Source: Tateyamaria omphalii
GTDB lineage: Bacteria > Pseudomonadota > Alphaproteobacteria > Rhodobacterales > Rhodobacteraceae
Direction: 5' to 3'
NCBI RefSeq assembly: GCF_001969365.1
Contig: NZ_CP019312.1
Span: 1,674,001 to 1,738,000, forward strand
Length of the DNA: 64,000 nt
In this document: positions 52,712-61,333 of the stretch, in pieces
How the letters are laid out: every line of letters starts with the position of its first letter
Position numbering within the stretch: position 1 is the stretch's first letter
Translations under genes and position numbers: made by a program
The notes under the pieces: model-generated
Seen by the model: the letters and a program-made list of their open reading frames with translations, nothing else
Databases searched by the model: none
Told to the model about the DNA's origin: nothing

Positions 52712-53902
52712 ATGATCCCGACAAAACAGCGCCGCCGTGCGCCCCTGATGATGGCAACATGTGGCTTGCTGGTGCTCGCCGCCTGTGACGAGCCGCTTGA
52801 TTTCGACCTGCGCGGCCTGGGCGGCGGGTTTTCAACCGCACCCGCGGTGCAGAACGTGACGGCGGATCGCCCGCAACCGGATGATCGGGGCGTGATCTCC
52901 TATCCCAACTACCAGGTCGCGGTGGCCGAGCGGGGTGATACGCTGGCGGACGTCGCCGCGCGCGTCGGTCTGACGCCAGAGGAACTGGCCCGCTTCAACG
53001 GTGTCGGCGCGGACGTCCCCCTGCGCGCGGGCGAAGTTGTCGCCCTGCCCCGCCGTGTGTCCGAACCCTCCCCCGCCACGGGCGCCATCGGCACCGGCCC
53101 CATTCAGCCGGGCGCTGTGGACGTCACAACGCTGGCGGGCAACGCCATCGACAACGCGGCGCCCACGCCGGTGGCCCAGTCCCCCGGCACGACCCAGCCA
53201 CAAACCGGCCAGGAACCCGTCCGGCACAAGGTCGAACGGGGCGAGACGGCCTTTACCATCGCGCGGCTCTACCAGGTGCCGGTCAAGTCGCTGGCTGAAT
53301 GGAACGGCCTCGGCGCGGACTTTGCCATACGCGAAGGTCAGTTCCTGCTGATCCCCGTGGCGCGCGCCGCAGCGCCAAGCCGGGTTGACGATAGCAGCAC
53401 AACAGCACCCGGCAGCGGCACACCCACGCCGCTGCCCCCCAGCGCGGCCCAGCCGCTGCCCGAGGACGACACGGCGACCACGCCAGAGGCGACGCCGGAC
53501 CCTGCAAAACCGGTGGCCGATGTCGGCCAGCCCACCAATGCGGCCCGCCCCTCGGACATGGCACTGCCGCTTCAGGGAACCATCATCCGCGACTACGCCA
53601 AGGGTCGGAATGAAGGCATCGACATCCAGGCCGCACCCGGCAGCGCCGTCAGCGCCGCCGCCGACGGAACCGTCGCCGCCATCACCCAAAGCGCCGAAGG
53701 CGTTCCGATCATCGTGGTCCGTCACCCCGACAACCTGCTGACGGTCTATGCCAATGTCGCGGACGTGACGGTGGCAAAGGGCGACAGCGTCTCGCGCGGG
53801 CAATCCATTGCAAAGCTGCGCGACACCGCCGACACCGCATACTTGCATTTCGAGGTGCGCGACGGGTTCGACAGCGTGAACCCCAACCCGTTCTTCGAGT
53901 AA
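52712..53902 (+). CDS. nlpD: NlpD-like lipoprotein with LysM and degenerate LytM domains
   Basis: 396 residues. The lipobox LLVLAAC places the lipidated cysteine at about residue 25. Two LysM domains follow (about 70-115 and 170-215), separated by Pro/Thr-rich linkers, then a LytM/M23-like domain (about 285-395). The zinc ligands of active M23 enzymes are missing at the first site (NEGIDI instead of HxGxD-type) while L-H-F-E remains, as in E. coli NlpD, which activates an amidase rather than cutting murein itself. Position after surE-pcm supports the name. Confidence 0.88.
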   Translation: MIPTKQRRRAPLMMATCGLLVLAACDEPLDFDLRGLGGGFSTAPAVQNVTADRPQPDDRGVISYPNYQVAVAERGDTLADVAARVGLTPEELARFNGVGADVPLRAGEVVALPRRVSEPSPATGAIGTGPIQPGAVDVTTLAGNAIDNAAPTPVAQSPGTTQPQTGQEPVRHKVERGETAFTIARLYQVPVKSLAEWNGLGADFAIREGQFLLIPVARAAAPSRVDDSSTTAPGSGTPTPLPPSAAQPLPEDDTATTPEATPDPAKPVADVGQPTNAARPSDMALPLQGTIIRDYAKGRNEGIDIQAAPGSAVSAAADGTVAAITQSAEGVPIIVVRHPDNLLTVYANVADVTVAKGDSVSRGQSIAKLRDTADTAYLHFEVRDGFDSVNPNPFFE

Positions 53903-54066
53903 GACCATCCACCCTCACCGCGGCGACATCCAGAGCCGCGCGTGCGGCGCCACAATTGCCGCATGTTTGCCTTAATTTTGCCTAAATTCGGCGGAAATCG
54001 CCGCAAGATTGCCACGTTTCAGATTCAGAAACAGTCCAACACACTGACTTGGATTGGTTCGAAAAT

Positions 54067-55107
54067 ATGCCCGTTTTCTATGGCTACAGCGCACTACTTG
54101 GCACTCAGACAACGGTCAACGGCAGCGCGAACAACTATGCTTTCGCCCCGTCGGGCACCTGGCGCTACACGGGCGAAACAACCTATTTCGTCGTGAACGA
54201 AAACGACGGCGCGACCAATTTCAACGGCGACGGCGCCAACAACGAAACGGTGCAGACCCAGGAACGCATCGGCCAGATCGGCGAACAGACCGTCACCATC
54301 GACGGGACCGACCGGCAGCTGATCTGGGACTACACCTTTACCGTCACCGACGGCACCACCACCTGGCAGGTGGCCGTCATCGACGTTGACCTGAACAACG
54401 ACAACGATCTGAACGACGGCGCCGATGCCTCCGCCACGGACGAGGACGGGTATTTCCTGGTCTTCCCGGATGGGTTCCCCCCTGCCGACACCGATCTGAC
54501 CATCGGCGGCATCACCGACAACGGAGAGCTGGTGCCCCACACCAGCCTCGGCGGCACGGTTGTGTGCTTTGCCTCCGGCATGCTGATCGACACGCCCCAA
54601 GGCCCTCGCGCCATCGAAACGCTGGAGGCCGGCGATCTGGTGCTGACGGCCGATACCGGTCCACAACCGATCCAGTGGACGGGGCATACCACCGTTGTCG
54701 CGATGGACGACCTCGCCCCCATCGTCATCACGGCAGGCACCCTCGGCAACGAAGCCGATCTGGTCGTGTCGCCGCAGCACGCGATCCTGCTCAGCGATTG
54801 GCGTGCGGAGATTCTGTTCGGTCAGGAAGAGGTCCTGATCCGCGCCAAGGACCTGCTGTGCATGGACGGTGTATACCGCAAGAGCGGCGGGCGCGTGACT
54901 TACCATCACATCTTGCTCGACACCCACAACGTCGTGCGGTCCCACGGCATCTGGAGCGAAACGCTCTACCCCGGATCGGTGGCCATGGGTGCAGTCGGCG
55001 ACGCCGCGCGGGACGAGATTGCCCGCCTCTTTCCCGATCTGAACGGATACGGGCCCATGTGCGCGCTCTGCCTCAAAGGGTACGAGGCGCAGCTGCTGGC
55101 GGCCTAG
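54067..55107 (+). CDS. Hint-domain protein with unassigned N-terminal region
   Basis: 346 residues from ATG 54067; TTG 54049 is possible, and neither has a good Shine-Dalgarno. The N-terminal 165 residues are rich in Asp, Asn and Thr and predicted to be beta, with no known motif. The Hint_2 domain starts at Cys in VVCFASGMLIDTPQG (about 168), with D-L-V-L-T-A-D-T-G-P-Q-P-I, P-Q-H-A-I-L-L and D-T-H-N-V-V-R. Self-processing at the cysteine is possible. The stop codon overlaps that of the DUF815 gene on the other strand within CTAG. Confidence 0.8.
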   Translation: MPVFYGYSALLGTQTTVNGSANNYAFAPSGTWRYTGETTYFVVNENDGATNFNGDGANNETVQTQERIGQIGEQTVTIDGTDRQLIWDYTFTVTDGTTTWQVAVIDVDLNNDNDLNDGADASATDEDGYFLVFPDGFPPADTDLTIGGITDNGELVPHTSLGGTVVCFASGMLIDTPQGPRAIETLEAGDLVLTADTGPQPIQWTGHTTVVAMDDLAPIVITAGTLGNEADLVVSPQHAILLSDWRAEILFGQEEVLIRAKDLLCMDGVYRKSGGRVTYHHILLDTHNVVRSHGIWSETLYPGSVAMGAVGDAARDEIARLFPDLNGYGPMCALCLKGYEAQLLAA

Positions 55108-55946
55108 AGCGCGACGCCGCGACGCCCCGCCAGATCACAGAAATATTGCCACGCCACCCGGCCTGACCGCGACCCGCGCGTGGCCTGCCATTCAATGGCC
55201 TCGGCCCACAGCGTGTCGTCGTCGATCTCGACACCATAGGCCGCGCAATAGCCCCGGATCATGGCAAGATACTGATCCTGATCGCAGGCATGAAAGCCCA
55301 GCCACAGGCCGAACCGGTCCGACAGGCTCACCTTTTCCTCGACCGCCTCGGACGGGTTGATGGCACTGCCCCGCTCGTTCTCGATCATATCGCGCGGCAT
55401 CAGGTGGCGGCGATTCGACGTGGCGTACAGGATCACATTGTCCGGTCGCCCCTCGATCCCGCCATCGAGCACCGCCTTGAGCGATTTGTAGTGCTGATCA
55501 TCGTGGCTGAAACTCAGATCGTCGCAGAACAGGATGAACCGCGCATCCGGCGCCTGACGCAGCACCGCCAGCAAGCGGCCAACCGATGGCAAGTCCTCGC
55601 GGTGCAGCTCGACGATCTTCAGCGCCTTGTGCTCTACCTCAAGTGCGCCATGTATCGCCTTGACCAGACTGGATTTCCCCATGCCCCGCGCACCCCAAAG
55701 CAGCGCGTTGTTCGCAGGCAAGCCTTGGGCAAACTGCCGCGTGTTGGCCAGCAGCGTATCGCGCGACCGGTCCACGCCCAGCAACAAATCCAGCGGCACA
55801 CGGGCAACCTGCGCCACAGGCTCCAACCGGTCCGGCCCGGTCTGCCAGACAAAGGCTGAGGCGGCGGCAAAATCCGGTGCCTCCAGCGGCGCGGGCGCCA
55901 TACGCTCCAGCGCCGCCGCAATGCGGTCCATGGGGTCGTCTATCAC
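55104..55946 (-). CDS. DUF815 AAA-type ATP-binding protein
   Basis: 280 residues from GTG 55946, which overlaps the tatC stop (GTGA) and follows GAGGGTG. Walker A is GARGMGKSS (about 85), Walker B is R-F-I-L-F-C-D-D-L-S-F, and A-T-S-N-R-R-H-L-M is the sensor region, all typical of DUF815. Function not established. It is the last gene of the tat operon. Confidence 0.88.
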   Translation of the reverse strand: MIDDPMDRIAAALERMAPAPLEAPDFAAASAFVWQTGPDRLEPVAQVARVPLDLLLGVDRSRDTLLANTRQFAQGLPANNALLWGARGMGKSSLVKAIHGALEVEHKALKIVELHREDLPSVGRLLAVLRQAPDARFILFCDDLSFSHDDQHYKSLKAVLDGGIEGRPDNVILYATSNRRHLMPRDMIENERGSAINPSEAVEEKVSLSDRFGLWLGFHACDQDQYLAMIRGYCAAYGVEIDDDTLWAEAIEWQATRGSRSGRVAWQYFCDLAGRRGVAL

Positions 55947-56875
55947 TTGGCGTCACCCTCGGGCAGGTCGCCAAGGTCATCCTCGTCGTCATAGTAGCCT
56001 TCGGCGCGCAGCTTGGCCTCGCGCTTGTTTTCCACACGGCGCACCAGCCAGATCGACACCTCGTAGAGCCCGTAAACCACGGTAAACAGAATCAGCTGCG
56101 TGATGACATCGGGCGGCGTCACCACGGCAGCCAGCACCAGAATGCCCACCATCGCGTATTTGCGCACATTGCCAAGCCCCTCGGCACTCACCAGCCCGGC
56201 CTTGCCCATCAGGGTCAGCAGCACGGGAAGCTGAAAGCACAGGCCAAAGGCCATGATAAATTTCAGAGTGATATCAAGGCTTTCGTTCACCTTGCCAAAG
56301 AAGGTGATCGTCGGCGCATCGCTGGGGGCGACATCAGGCGTGATCACTGCCCCGTCCGGCAACGTATTGGCATCGCCAAACACAATCGCCAACACCGACG
56401 ACACGTCGGCGAAGCCCAGGAAAAACGCCATGGCCAGCGGCGTCACCACAAACTGCGCAAAGCTCGCGCCCAGCAAAAACATCACCGGCGACGCGACCAG
56501 AAACGGCAGAAACGCGTTCTTTTCTTGCTTGTAAAGGCCGGGCGCCACGAACCGCCACATCTGGAACCCGATCACCGGGAACGCCAGGGCAAACCCGAAC
56601 ACCATCGAGATGCGGAAGAGCGTGAACAGATATTCCTGCGGGCTGGTGTATTGCAGCGTGGGCGACGGATCACCCAGATCGCGCAGCGTGTCGACGATGG
56701 GCTCCATCAGGAAGTTCAGCACGTGAACGGCAATGAACTCGCCCTGAATGGGGATAAAGAACACGGTGATCGCGATGATGAACGCAATCACCGACCGGAT
56801 CAGCCGCGTGCGCAGCTCGGCCAGGTGTTCGATCAGCGGTGCCGTGCTGTCGTCAAGGTCGTCTGTCTGGCTCAT
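55943..56875 (-). CDS. tatC: Sec-independent translocase subunit TatC
   Basis: 310 residues with six membrane helices. The N-terminal L-I-E-H-L-A-E-L-R-T-R-L (about 15-26) holds the twin-arginine recognition glutamate region, and F-G-F-A-L-A-F-P-V follows. It is slightly longer than E. coli TatC (258), mainly through a periplasmic loop (about 170-200) and an acidic C-terminal tail. It starts right after the tatB stop. Confidence 0.97.
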   Translation of the reverse strand: MSQTDDLDDSTAPLIEHLAELRTRLIRSVIAFIIAITVFFIPIQGEFIAVHVLNFLMEPIVDTLRDLGDPSPTLQYTSPQEYLFTLFRISMVFGFALAFPVIGFQMWRFVAPGLYKQEKNAFLPFLVASPVMFLLGASFAQFVVTPLAMAFFLGFADVSSVLAIVFGDANTLPDGAVITPDVAPSDAPTITFFGKVNESLDITLKFIMAFGLCFQLPVLLTLMGKAGLVSAEGLGNVRKYAMVGILVLAAVVTPPDVITQLILFTVVYGLYEVSIWLVRRVENKREAKLRAEGYYDDEDDLGDLPEGDAK

Positions 56876-57340
56876 CTAGCTCTCTTTCGGCGCCGCAGGG
56901 GCCTGGGCTTCCAATTCTTCGGCCCGTGCCAGCGCATCCGCGGCCTCCTTGGCCTTGCGCTCGGCCTGCGCACGCGCGGTCGCCGCTTGGATTTTGCGCG
57001 CATTTTCAGCGCGTTCCGCTTTCTCGGCGACCAACTTGCCTGTCTCGCTCTCGGGATCGACATTGGTCAACGATGACGTCATGTCTTTGGTGGCATCCTT
57101 CACCCCGTCCATCGCGCTTTTGACCGGGTTGGTGGCCGTGTTGATGGTGCGCTGGATGTCCTTGACGCCCGCCTCATCCGCCGCCTGGTTCATGGCCGTC
57201 GAAAACTCGCGCGCCATGCCGCGGGCCTTGCCCACGAAACGGCCCACATTGCGGAACACAACGGGCAACTCCTTGGGGCCAATGACGATCAGCGCCACGA
57301 TCCCGATGATCAGCAGCTCGGCCAGGCCAAGGTCAAACAT
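56876..57340 (-). CDS. tatB: Sec-independent translocase subunit TatB
   Basis: 154 residues: [19 protein letters not shown] helix with the conserved glutamate at residue 8, P-K-E-L-P after it, then amphipathic helices and a long Ala/Glu-rich C-terminus. It passes folded substrates to TatA. It lies three bases after tatA. Confidence 0.95.
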   Translation of the reverse strand: MFDLGLAELLIIGIVALIVIGPKELPVVFRNVGRFVGKARGMAREFSTAMNQAADEAGVKDIQRTINTATNPVKSAMDGVKDATKDMTSSLTNVDPESETGKLVAEKAERAENARKIQAATARAQAERKAKEAADALARAEELEAQAPAAPKES

Positions 57341-57343
57341 GGT

Positions 57344-57562
57344 TTACACCTTGTCTTTGTCGGCCTCGGGCGTCACGTCCTTGGCCTCGTCTGCCTTGGC
57401 CGCTTCCAGCTCGTCCTTGCCCTCGTTGATGCCCTTCTTGAAGCTGGTGATGCCCTTGCCGACCTCACCCATCAGGCTCGAAATCTTGCCGCGCCCAAAC
57501 AGCACCAGCACCACAACAGCGATCAGCAGCAGGCCCGGAAGTCCGATATTTCCAATTCCCAT
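57344..57562 (-). CDS. tatA: Sec-independent translocase subunit TatA
   Basis: 72 residues from ATG 57562, with GGGAGAG upstream; an open frame to 57703 is not used. The short membrane helix (about 6-21) ends in the LFGRGKISSLMGEVG hinge, followed by an amphipathic helix and an acidic tail. First gene of the minus-strand tatA-tatB-tatC-DUF815 operon. Confidence 0.95.
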   Translation of the reverse strand: MGIGNIGLPGLLLIAVVVLVLFGRGKISSLMGEVGKGITSFKKGINEGKDELEAAKADEAKDVTPEADKDKV

Positions 57563-57704
57563 TGGTCTCTCCCATGTCTCTGGCGACGGAGTGCCGCCTG
57601 TCGCTATCCGTTCTATGACCGTGCTGCGGCTGCGAAAAGGGCGCGGAAGCCCATCGCGATCACGAGGCCGGTACTTTTTCGGAAAAATTCCAATGGCACG
57701 CATC

Positions 57705-57728
57705 CAACTGACAGGTTAATGTCAGTTG
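57705..57728. promoter_or_regulatory. perfect inverted repeat, probable operator
   Basis: CAACTGACA (57705-57713), spacer GGTTAA, TGTCAGTTG (57720-57728): 9-bp arms with no mismatch. It lies 47 bases before the small barrel-protein gene whose operon ends in a WYL regulator, and 142 bases upstream of tatA on the other strand. Confidence 0.6.
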
Positions 57729-57775
57729 ATCCTTGCAATACCCACCCCATCGCAACCCGATGGAGATTGAAACCA

Positions 57776-58078
57776 ATGACCACAACCGCCGAAATCGTCA
57801 CCTTCCGCTTGCTGCCCGGCGCAGACGCCACAGCCTTCGCCAAGGCCGCCGCCGACATGGAACCGTTCCTTCAAGAGACAGGCGGCATGATCTGCCGCCA
57901 CTTGAGCGTGGACGAGGATGGGCTCTGGACCGACCACATCCTGTGGACCTCGCCGGAGGCAGCAAAAAAGGCGGCCGCATCGGTCATGGAGCACCCCGCC
58001 GCACAGCCCTGCATGGCGATGATCGACGGGCCCAGCGCGCAGATGCGCCACGCCCAGGTCCATCTCCAACAGGAGTAA
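57776..58078 (+). CDS. small dimeric alpha/beta-barrel-like protein
   Basis: 100 residues from ATG 57776 (GGAGA upstream). The layout T-A-E-I-V-T-F-R-L-L-P-G-A-D..., a helix, then G-G-M-I-C-R-H-L-S-V-D-E-D-G-L-W-T-D-H-I-L-W and a second helix fits the ferredoxin-like ABM/monooxygenase or stress-response dimeric barrel folds. It lacks obvious catalytic residues. Followed one base later by the WYL regulator gene, with which it must be co-transcribed. Confidence 0.72.
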   Translation: MTTTAEIVTFRLLPGADATAFAKAAADMEPFLQETGGMICRHLSVDEDGLWTDHILWTSPEAAKKAAASVMEHPAAQPCMAMIDGPSAQMRHAQVHLQQE

Positions 58079-58079
58079 C

Positions 58080-58751
58080 ATGCGCCGCACCGACCGCCTT
58101 TTCGACATCATCCAGATCCTGCGCGACGGCAAGCTGCACAAAGCGCAGGACATTGCGGAGACGTGCGAGGTGTCGGTGCGCACCATCTACCGGGACATGG
58201 ACACGCTGGTGGCCTCCGGCGTGCCCGTGCAGGGCGAGCGCGGCGTGGGATACATGATCACCGAAGCGATCAGCTTACCGCCCCTCACCCTCACGACCGA
58301 GGAACTGGAGGCGCTCAACCTCGGCATGGCCATCGTGGCCGAGGCAGCAGACGACACGCTCAAATCCGCCGCCCGCACGCTGGCAGACAAGATCGACGCT
58401 GTCCTGCCCGAACGCACCGTGGCCGAGGCGGACAAGTGGAAATTCGCGGTCTACCCCTTTGCCGACGCGGTGCGCGGCTTTGCCCAGATGCCCACCCTGC
58501 GCGCCGCAATCCGGGCCAGGCAAAAGCTGCACCTCACCTACCATTCCAAGGGCGACCGAATCACCACCCGCACCATCCGCCCCCTGCATATGGAATACTG
58601 GGGCCGCGTCTGGACGCTCACCTCGTGGTGCGAGTTGCGCAACGACTTCCGCGTCTTCCGCGTCGACCTGATCCAAAGCGCCGAGGCGCTGCCGGAAATG
58701 TTCGTGGACGAACCTGGCAAGCGGCTGTCGGACTACCATCCTAACCTTTGA
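58080..58751 (+). CDS. WYL-domain transcriptional regulator (YafY-like)
   Basis: 223 residues. The N-terminal HTH_11 domain (about 1-55, with V-S-V-R-T-I-Y-R-D-M-D-T-L) is followed by a WYL domain (about 130-205, T-Y-H-S-K-G-D and R-T-I-R-P-L-H). These regulators sense small ligands or nucleic acid. It likely binds the palindrome at 57705-57728 and controls its own operon; this is inference from position. Confidence 0.9.
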   Translation: MRRTDRLFDIIQILRDGKLHKAQDIAETCEVSVRTIYRDMDTLVASGVPVQGERGVGYMITEAISLPPLTLTTEELEALNLGMAIVAEAADDTLKSAARTLADKIDAVLPERTVAEADKWKFAVYPFADAVRGFAQMPTLRAAIRARQKLHLTYHSKGDRITTRTIRPLHMEYWGRVWTLTSWCELRNDFRVFRVDLIQSAEALPEMFVDEPGKRLSDYHPNL

Positions 58752-58852
58752 CCTCACGTAAGGAACCACCCGGTTCACAAAGCCGTCAGGCGGGATAGCC
58801 CCGGTCTCAACCGCCTGCTAGCCCTTCGAAAACCCGAACCGAAAGGCCCGCC

Positions 58853-60130
58853 ATGACCCCTGCCGCCTTGATCGCCTTGTTTGTCGTTTTGATCGGGGCA
58901 AGCGTGCTCGCAGCCCCCCGCCGCGCCACGATCGAAGGGTTCTATGCCGGCCACATCGCCGGGCAGTCCCCGGGGCTCTGGGTGCTGGTGCTCAGCCAGG
59001 TCACCACCTGGATCTTCGCCCGCTCGCTTATGAACGCCGCCATCCTCGGCTATTTCTACGGCATCGCGGGCACGCTGGCCTACGCCGCGTACTATGGCAG
59101 CTTCCTCACTGGCGGTTTCATCGTGGCCCGCCTCCGGGCGCAGGGGGCAGGCTCGGTGCAGGACTGGCTGTCGGACCGCTTCGGCAGCACAGGCACCACC
59201 GCCTACAACCTCGTCATCGCCCTGCGCCTCTTGTCAGAGGTCTTCGCCAACCTCCTCGTCGTCGGCCTGATCGCCAGCGCCGTGATCGAGGGCAGCGGCA
59301 CCACAGCCATCCTGATCGTCGCCGTCGTCGGCCTTGCCTATTCCGCATGGGGCGGGCTCAGCGCTGCGCTGCGCACCGACGTCGTACAAATGCTGGTCTT
59401 CCTTGTCGTGTTCGGCGTCGCCTTCGTCTTCCTGATCCTCAGCCCCGGCTTTTCACTCGCCGCCGTCCTGACCGCCCCCGGCACGTCAGGCGCATGGAAC
59501 GGCTGGGTCCTGCTGGCGGTCGCAGCACTTCAGGTCTTCTCCTACCCCGCCCACGACCCGGTCATGATGGACCGCGGTTTCATCGCGGACCAGGACACAA
59601 CCCGCCGCTCCTTCCTGCATGCCTTCTGGCTGTCGGTCCTCTGCATCATCGGCTTCGGCTTCTTCGGCATCCAGGCCAGCCTGATCGGCGCCGCATATGA
59701 GGGCGAGCTGATCACCACATGGGCGGGCATGTTCCCGCCCTGGGTCTTTGCCCTCCTGATGCTGTCGCTGCTTGTCTCGGCCCTCTCGACGCTCGATTCC
59801 GCCCTCTCCTCCTCCGCCCGGCTGGTGGTCGAGGAACTGAGGCTCGCCCCCCGCACGCTCACCGGCGGACGCATCGTGATGCTGGCCTTCATGGTCCTCG
59901 GAACGGCGCTGACGCTCTGGGGCAACGCAACACTTTTCGACGCCGTCGCGGTTAGCGGCACGGCGTCGATGTTCCTCGCCCCCGTCCTGATCGTCGGTCT
60001 GGTCATGGGGCGGCGCATCCCGACATGGTCCTACCTCGTGGCCTTCGCCGCCGCCATGCTCGGCGCGACCGCCTATTTCGGGCGCGCATGGCCCATCTTC
60101 GCGTCCATCCTCCCCGAGGGGCACAAATAA
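58853..60130 (+). CDS. sodium:solute symporter family protein
   Basis: 425 residues, about 11-12 membrane helices, shorter than the usual 480-550 of the SSS family. Recognisable parts are the early G-H-I-A-G-Q-S-P-G-L-W-V and the helix with A-L-R-L-L-S-E-V-F-A-N-L, plus S-A-L-S-T-L-D-S-A-L-S-S (about 312), the sodium-site serine region. Substrate unknown. After the TAA stop the same frame stays open for 25 more codons encoding a membrane-helix-like peptide. It lies 102 bases after the WYL regulator and 114 bases before the ABC ATPase gene. Confidence 0.88.
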   Translation: MTPAALIALFVVLIGASVLAAPRRATIEGFYAGHIAGQSPGLWVLVLSQVTTWIFARSLMNAAILGYFYGIAGTLAYAAYYGSFLTGGFIVARLRAQGAGSVQDWLSDRFGSTGTTAYNLVIALRLLSEVFANLLVVGLIASAVIEGSGTTAILIVAVVGLAYSAWGGLSAALRTDVVQMLVFLVVFGVAFVFLILSPGFSLAAVLTAPGTSGAWNGWVLLAVAALQVFSYPAHDPVMMDRGFIADQDTTRRSFLHAFWLSVLCIIGFGFFGIQASLIGAAYEGELITTWAGMFPPWVFALLMLSLLVSALSTLDSALSSSARLVVEELRLAPRTLTGGRIVMLAFMVLGTALTLWGNATLFDAVAVSGTASMFLAPVLIVGLVMGRRIPTWSYLVAFAAAMLGATAYFGRAWPIFASILPEGHK

Positions 60131-60208
60131 GAACAGTTCCTGATCATCTGCGTGTTCGTTCTTGTCGCAGGCTTCTCTGCGGTGCTTGCGGGCGCGCGCC
60201 GGGCCTGA
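60131..60208 (+). other. in-frame extension after the symporter stop, hydrophobic
   Basis: Beyond TAA (60128-60130) the frame runs 25 codons to TGA (60206-60208). It reads E-Q-F-L-I-I-C-V-F-V-L-V-A-G-F-S-A-V-L-A-G-A-R-R-A, one membrane helix with a positive C-terminus. No ATG, GTG or TTG start with a ribosome site precedes it. It may be a read-through extension, a small peptide with a non-standard start, or the remnant of a longer symporter. Confidence 0.4.
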
Positions 60209-60244
60209 TACCTCCCGACTGTTTTGATCGGGAATGGGGATGCC

Positions 60245-61333
60245 GTGACAGCGCCTCGGCTGGAAATTCGCAACCTTGTGCGCAGCTTTGGCGGCCGGCG
60301 TGTGGTGGATGGGGTCAGCCTGTCGATCCAACCGGGCCAGGTGACGTGCCTTCTGGGCCCCTCGGGCTGCGGCAAGTCGACGACATTGCGCATCATCGCC
60401 GGGGTCGAAATGCAGGATTCCGGCGAAATCCACGTGGACGGATCGCTGATCTGCGACACCCGCTTCCGCGTCCCCCCCGAACGGCGCGAGATCGGGCTGA
60501 TGTTCCAGGACTTCGCCCTCTTTCCGCACCTGAGTGTCGAGGGCAACGTCGCCTATGGCCTCTCCGGCAACCGCGATGAAAAACGCGCCCGGGTCGAAGA
60601 GATGCTGGACCGCGTGCGCATGTCCCGCTTCATCGACATGTTTCCGCACCAGCTGTCGGGCGGCGAACAGCAACGCATCGCGCTGGCCCGCGCGCTCGCC
60701 CCCCGCCCCCGCATCATGCTGATGGACGAGCCGTTCTCGGGCCTCGACAACCGCCTGCGCGACGGTATCCGGGACGAGACGCTGGCCATCCTCAAGGAAG
60801 AAGACACCGGCGTCCTGCTTGTCACCCACGAGCCCGAAGAAGCGATGCGCATGGCCGACGAAATCGCGCTGATGCGGAACGGCAGGATCGTGCAGCAAGG
60901 CGCGCCCTACAACGTCTACACACGGCCCGTCGATCGCGCCTCGGTCGCGTTCTTCTCGGATGCCAACCGCTTCGGCGCCGTGGTCGATGGCGCGCTCGCC
61001 GTCACCCCCTTCGGCCCCTTCCTCGCCCCCGGCGTCGCCGATGGCACCCTCGTTGACATCGTGTTCCGCCCCCAGCACGTCAAAATCGACTTTGACCGCG
61101 CAGGCGTCGGCCCCGCCCCCACCGCCATCGAAGGCACCGCCGCGCGGGCGCAAGTGATCCGCGCGCGCTTCATGGGCAATGAAAGCCTCGTGGAATTCCG
61201 GCTCGATGACAGCGGCGCGCTCATCAAATCCACCGTGCCCGGCGTCTTCCTGCCGCAACCGCAAACGGTGATGTGGCTGCGCGTGCGCCGCGACAAATGC
61301 TATGTATTCCCCAGACAGGAGGTCGCGGAATGA
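60245..61333 (+). CDS. ABC transporter ATPase, FbpC/PotA-like, without adjacent permease
   Basis: 362 residues from GTG 60245, preceded by GGGGAT; TTG 60224 is possible. Walker A is GPSGCGKST (about 38), signature LSGGEQQRIALARA, Walker B I-M-L-M-D-E-P-F-S-G-L-D, then a TOBE-like domain (about 235-355). The type normally energises iron(III), thiamine, spermidine or similar importers with separate permease and binding proteins; neither is in the window. The stop overlaps the first Lin0512 gene (ATGA), and the upstream neighbour is a sodium symporter. Confidence 0.92.
   Translation: MTAPRLEIRNLVRSFGGRRVVDGVSLSIQPGQVTCLLGPSGCGKSTTLRIIAGVEMQDSGEIHVDGSLICDTRFRVPPERREIGLMFQDFALFPHLSVEGNVAYGLSGNRDEKRARVEEMLDRVRMSRFIDMFPHQLSGGEQQRIALARALAPRPRIMLMDEPFSGLDNRLRDGIRDETLAILKEEDTGVLLVTHEPEEAMRMADEIALMRNGRIVQQGAPYNVYTRPVDRASVAFFSDANRFGAVVDGALAVTPFGPFLAPGVADGTLVDIVFRPQHVKIDFDRAGVGPAPTAIEGTAARAQVIRARFMGNESLVEFRLDDSGALIKSTVPGVFLPQPQTVMWLRVRRDKCYVFPRQEVAE

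Noticed and set aside
59486..61264. 592-codon open frame on the minus strand
   Set aside because: It is antisense to the symporter and ABC ATPase genes, which have clear family motifs. Its translation is low-complexity with Asp, His and Arg, as expected from GC-rich antisense reading.
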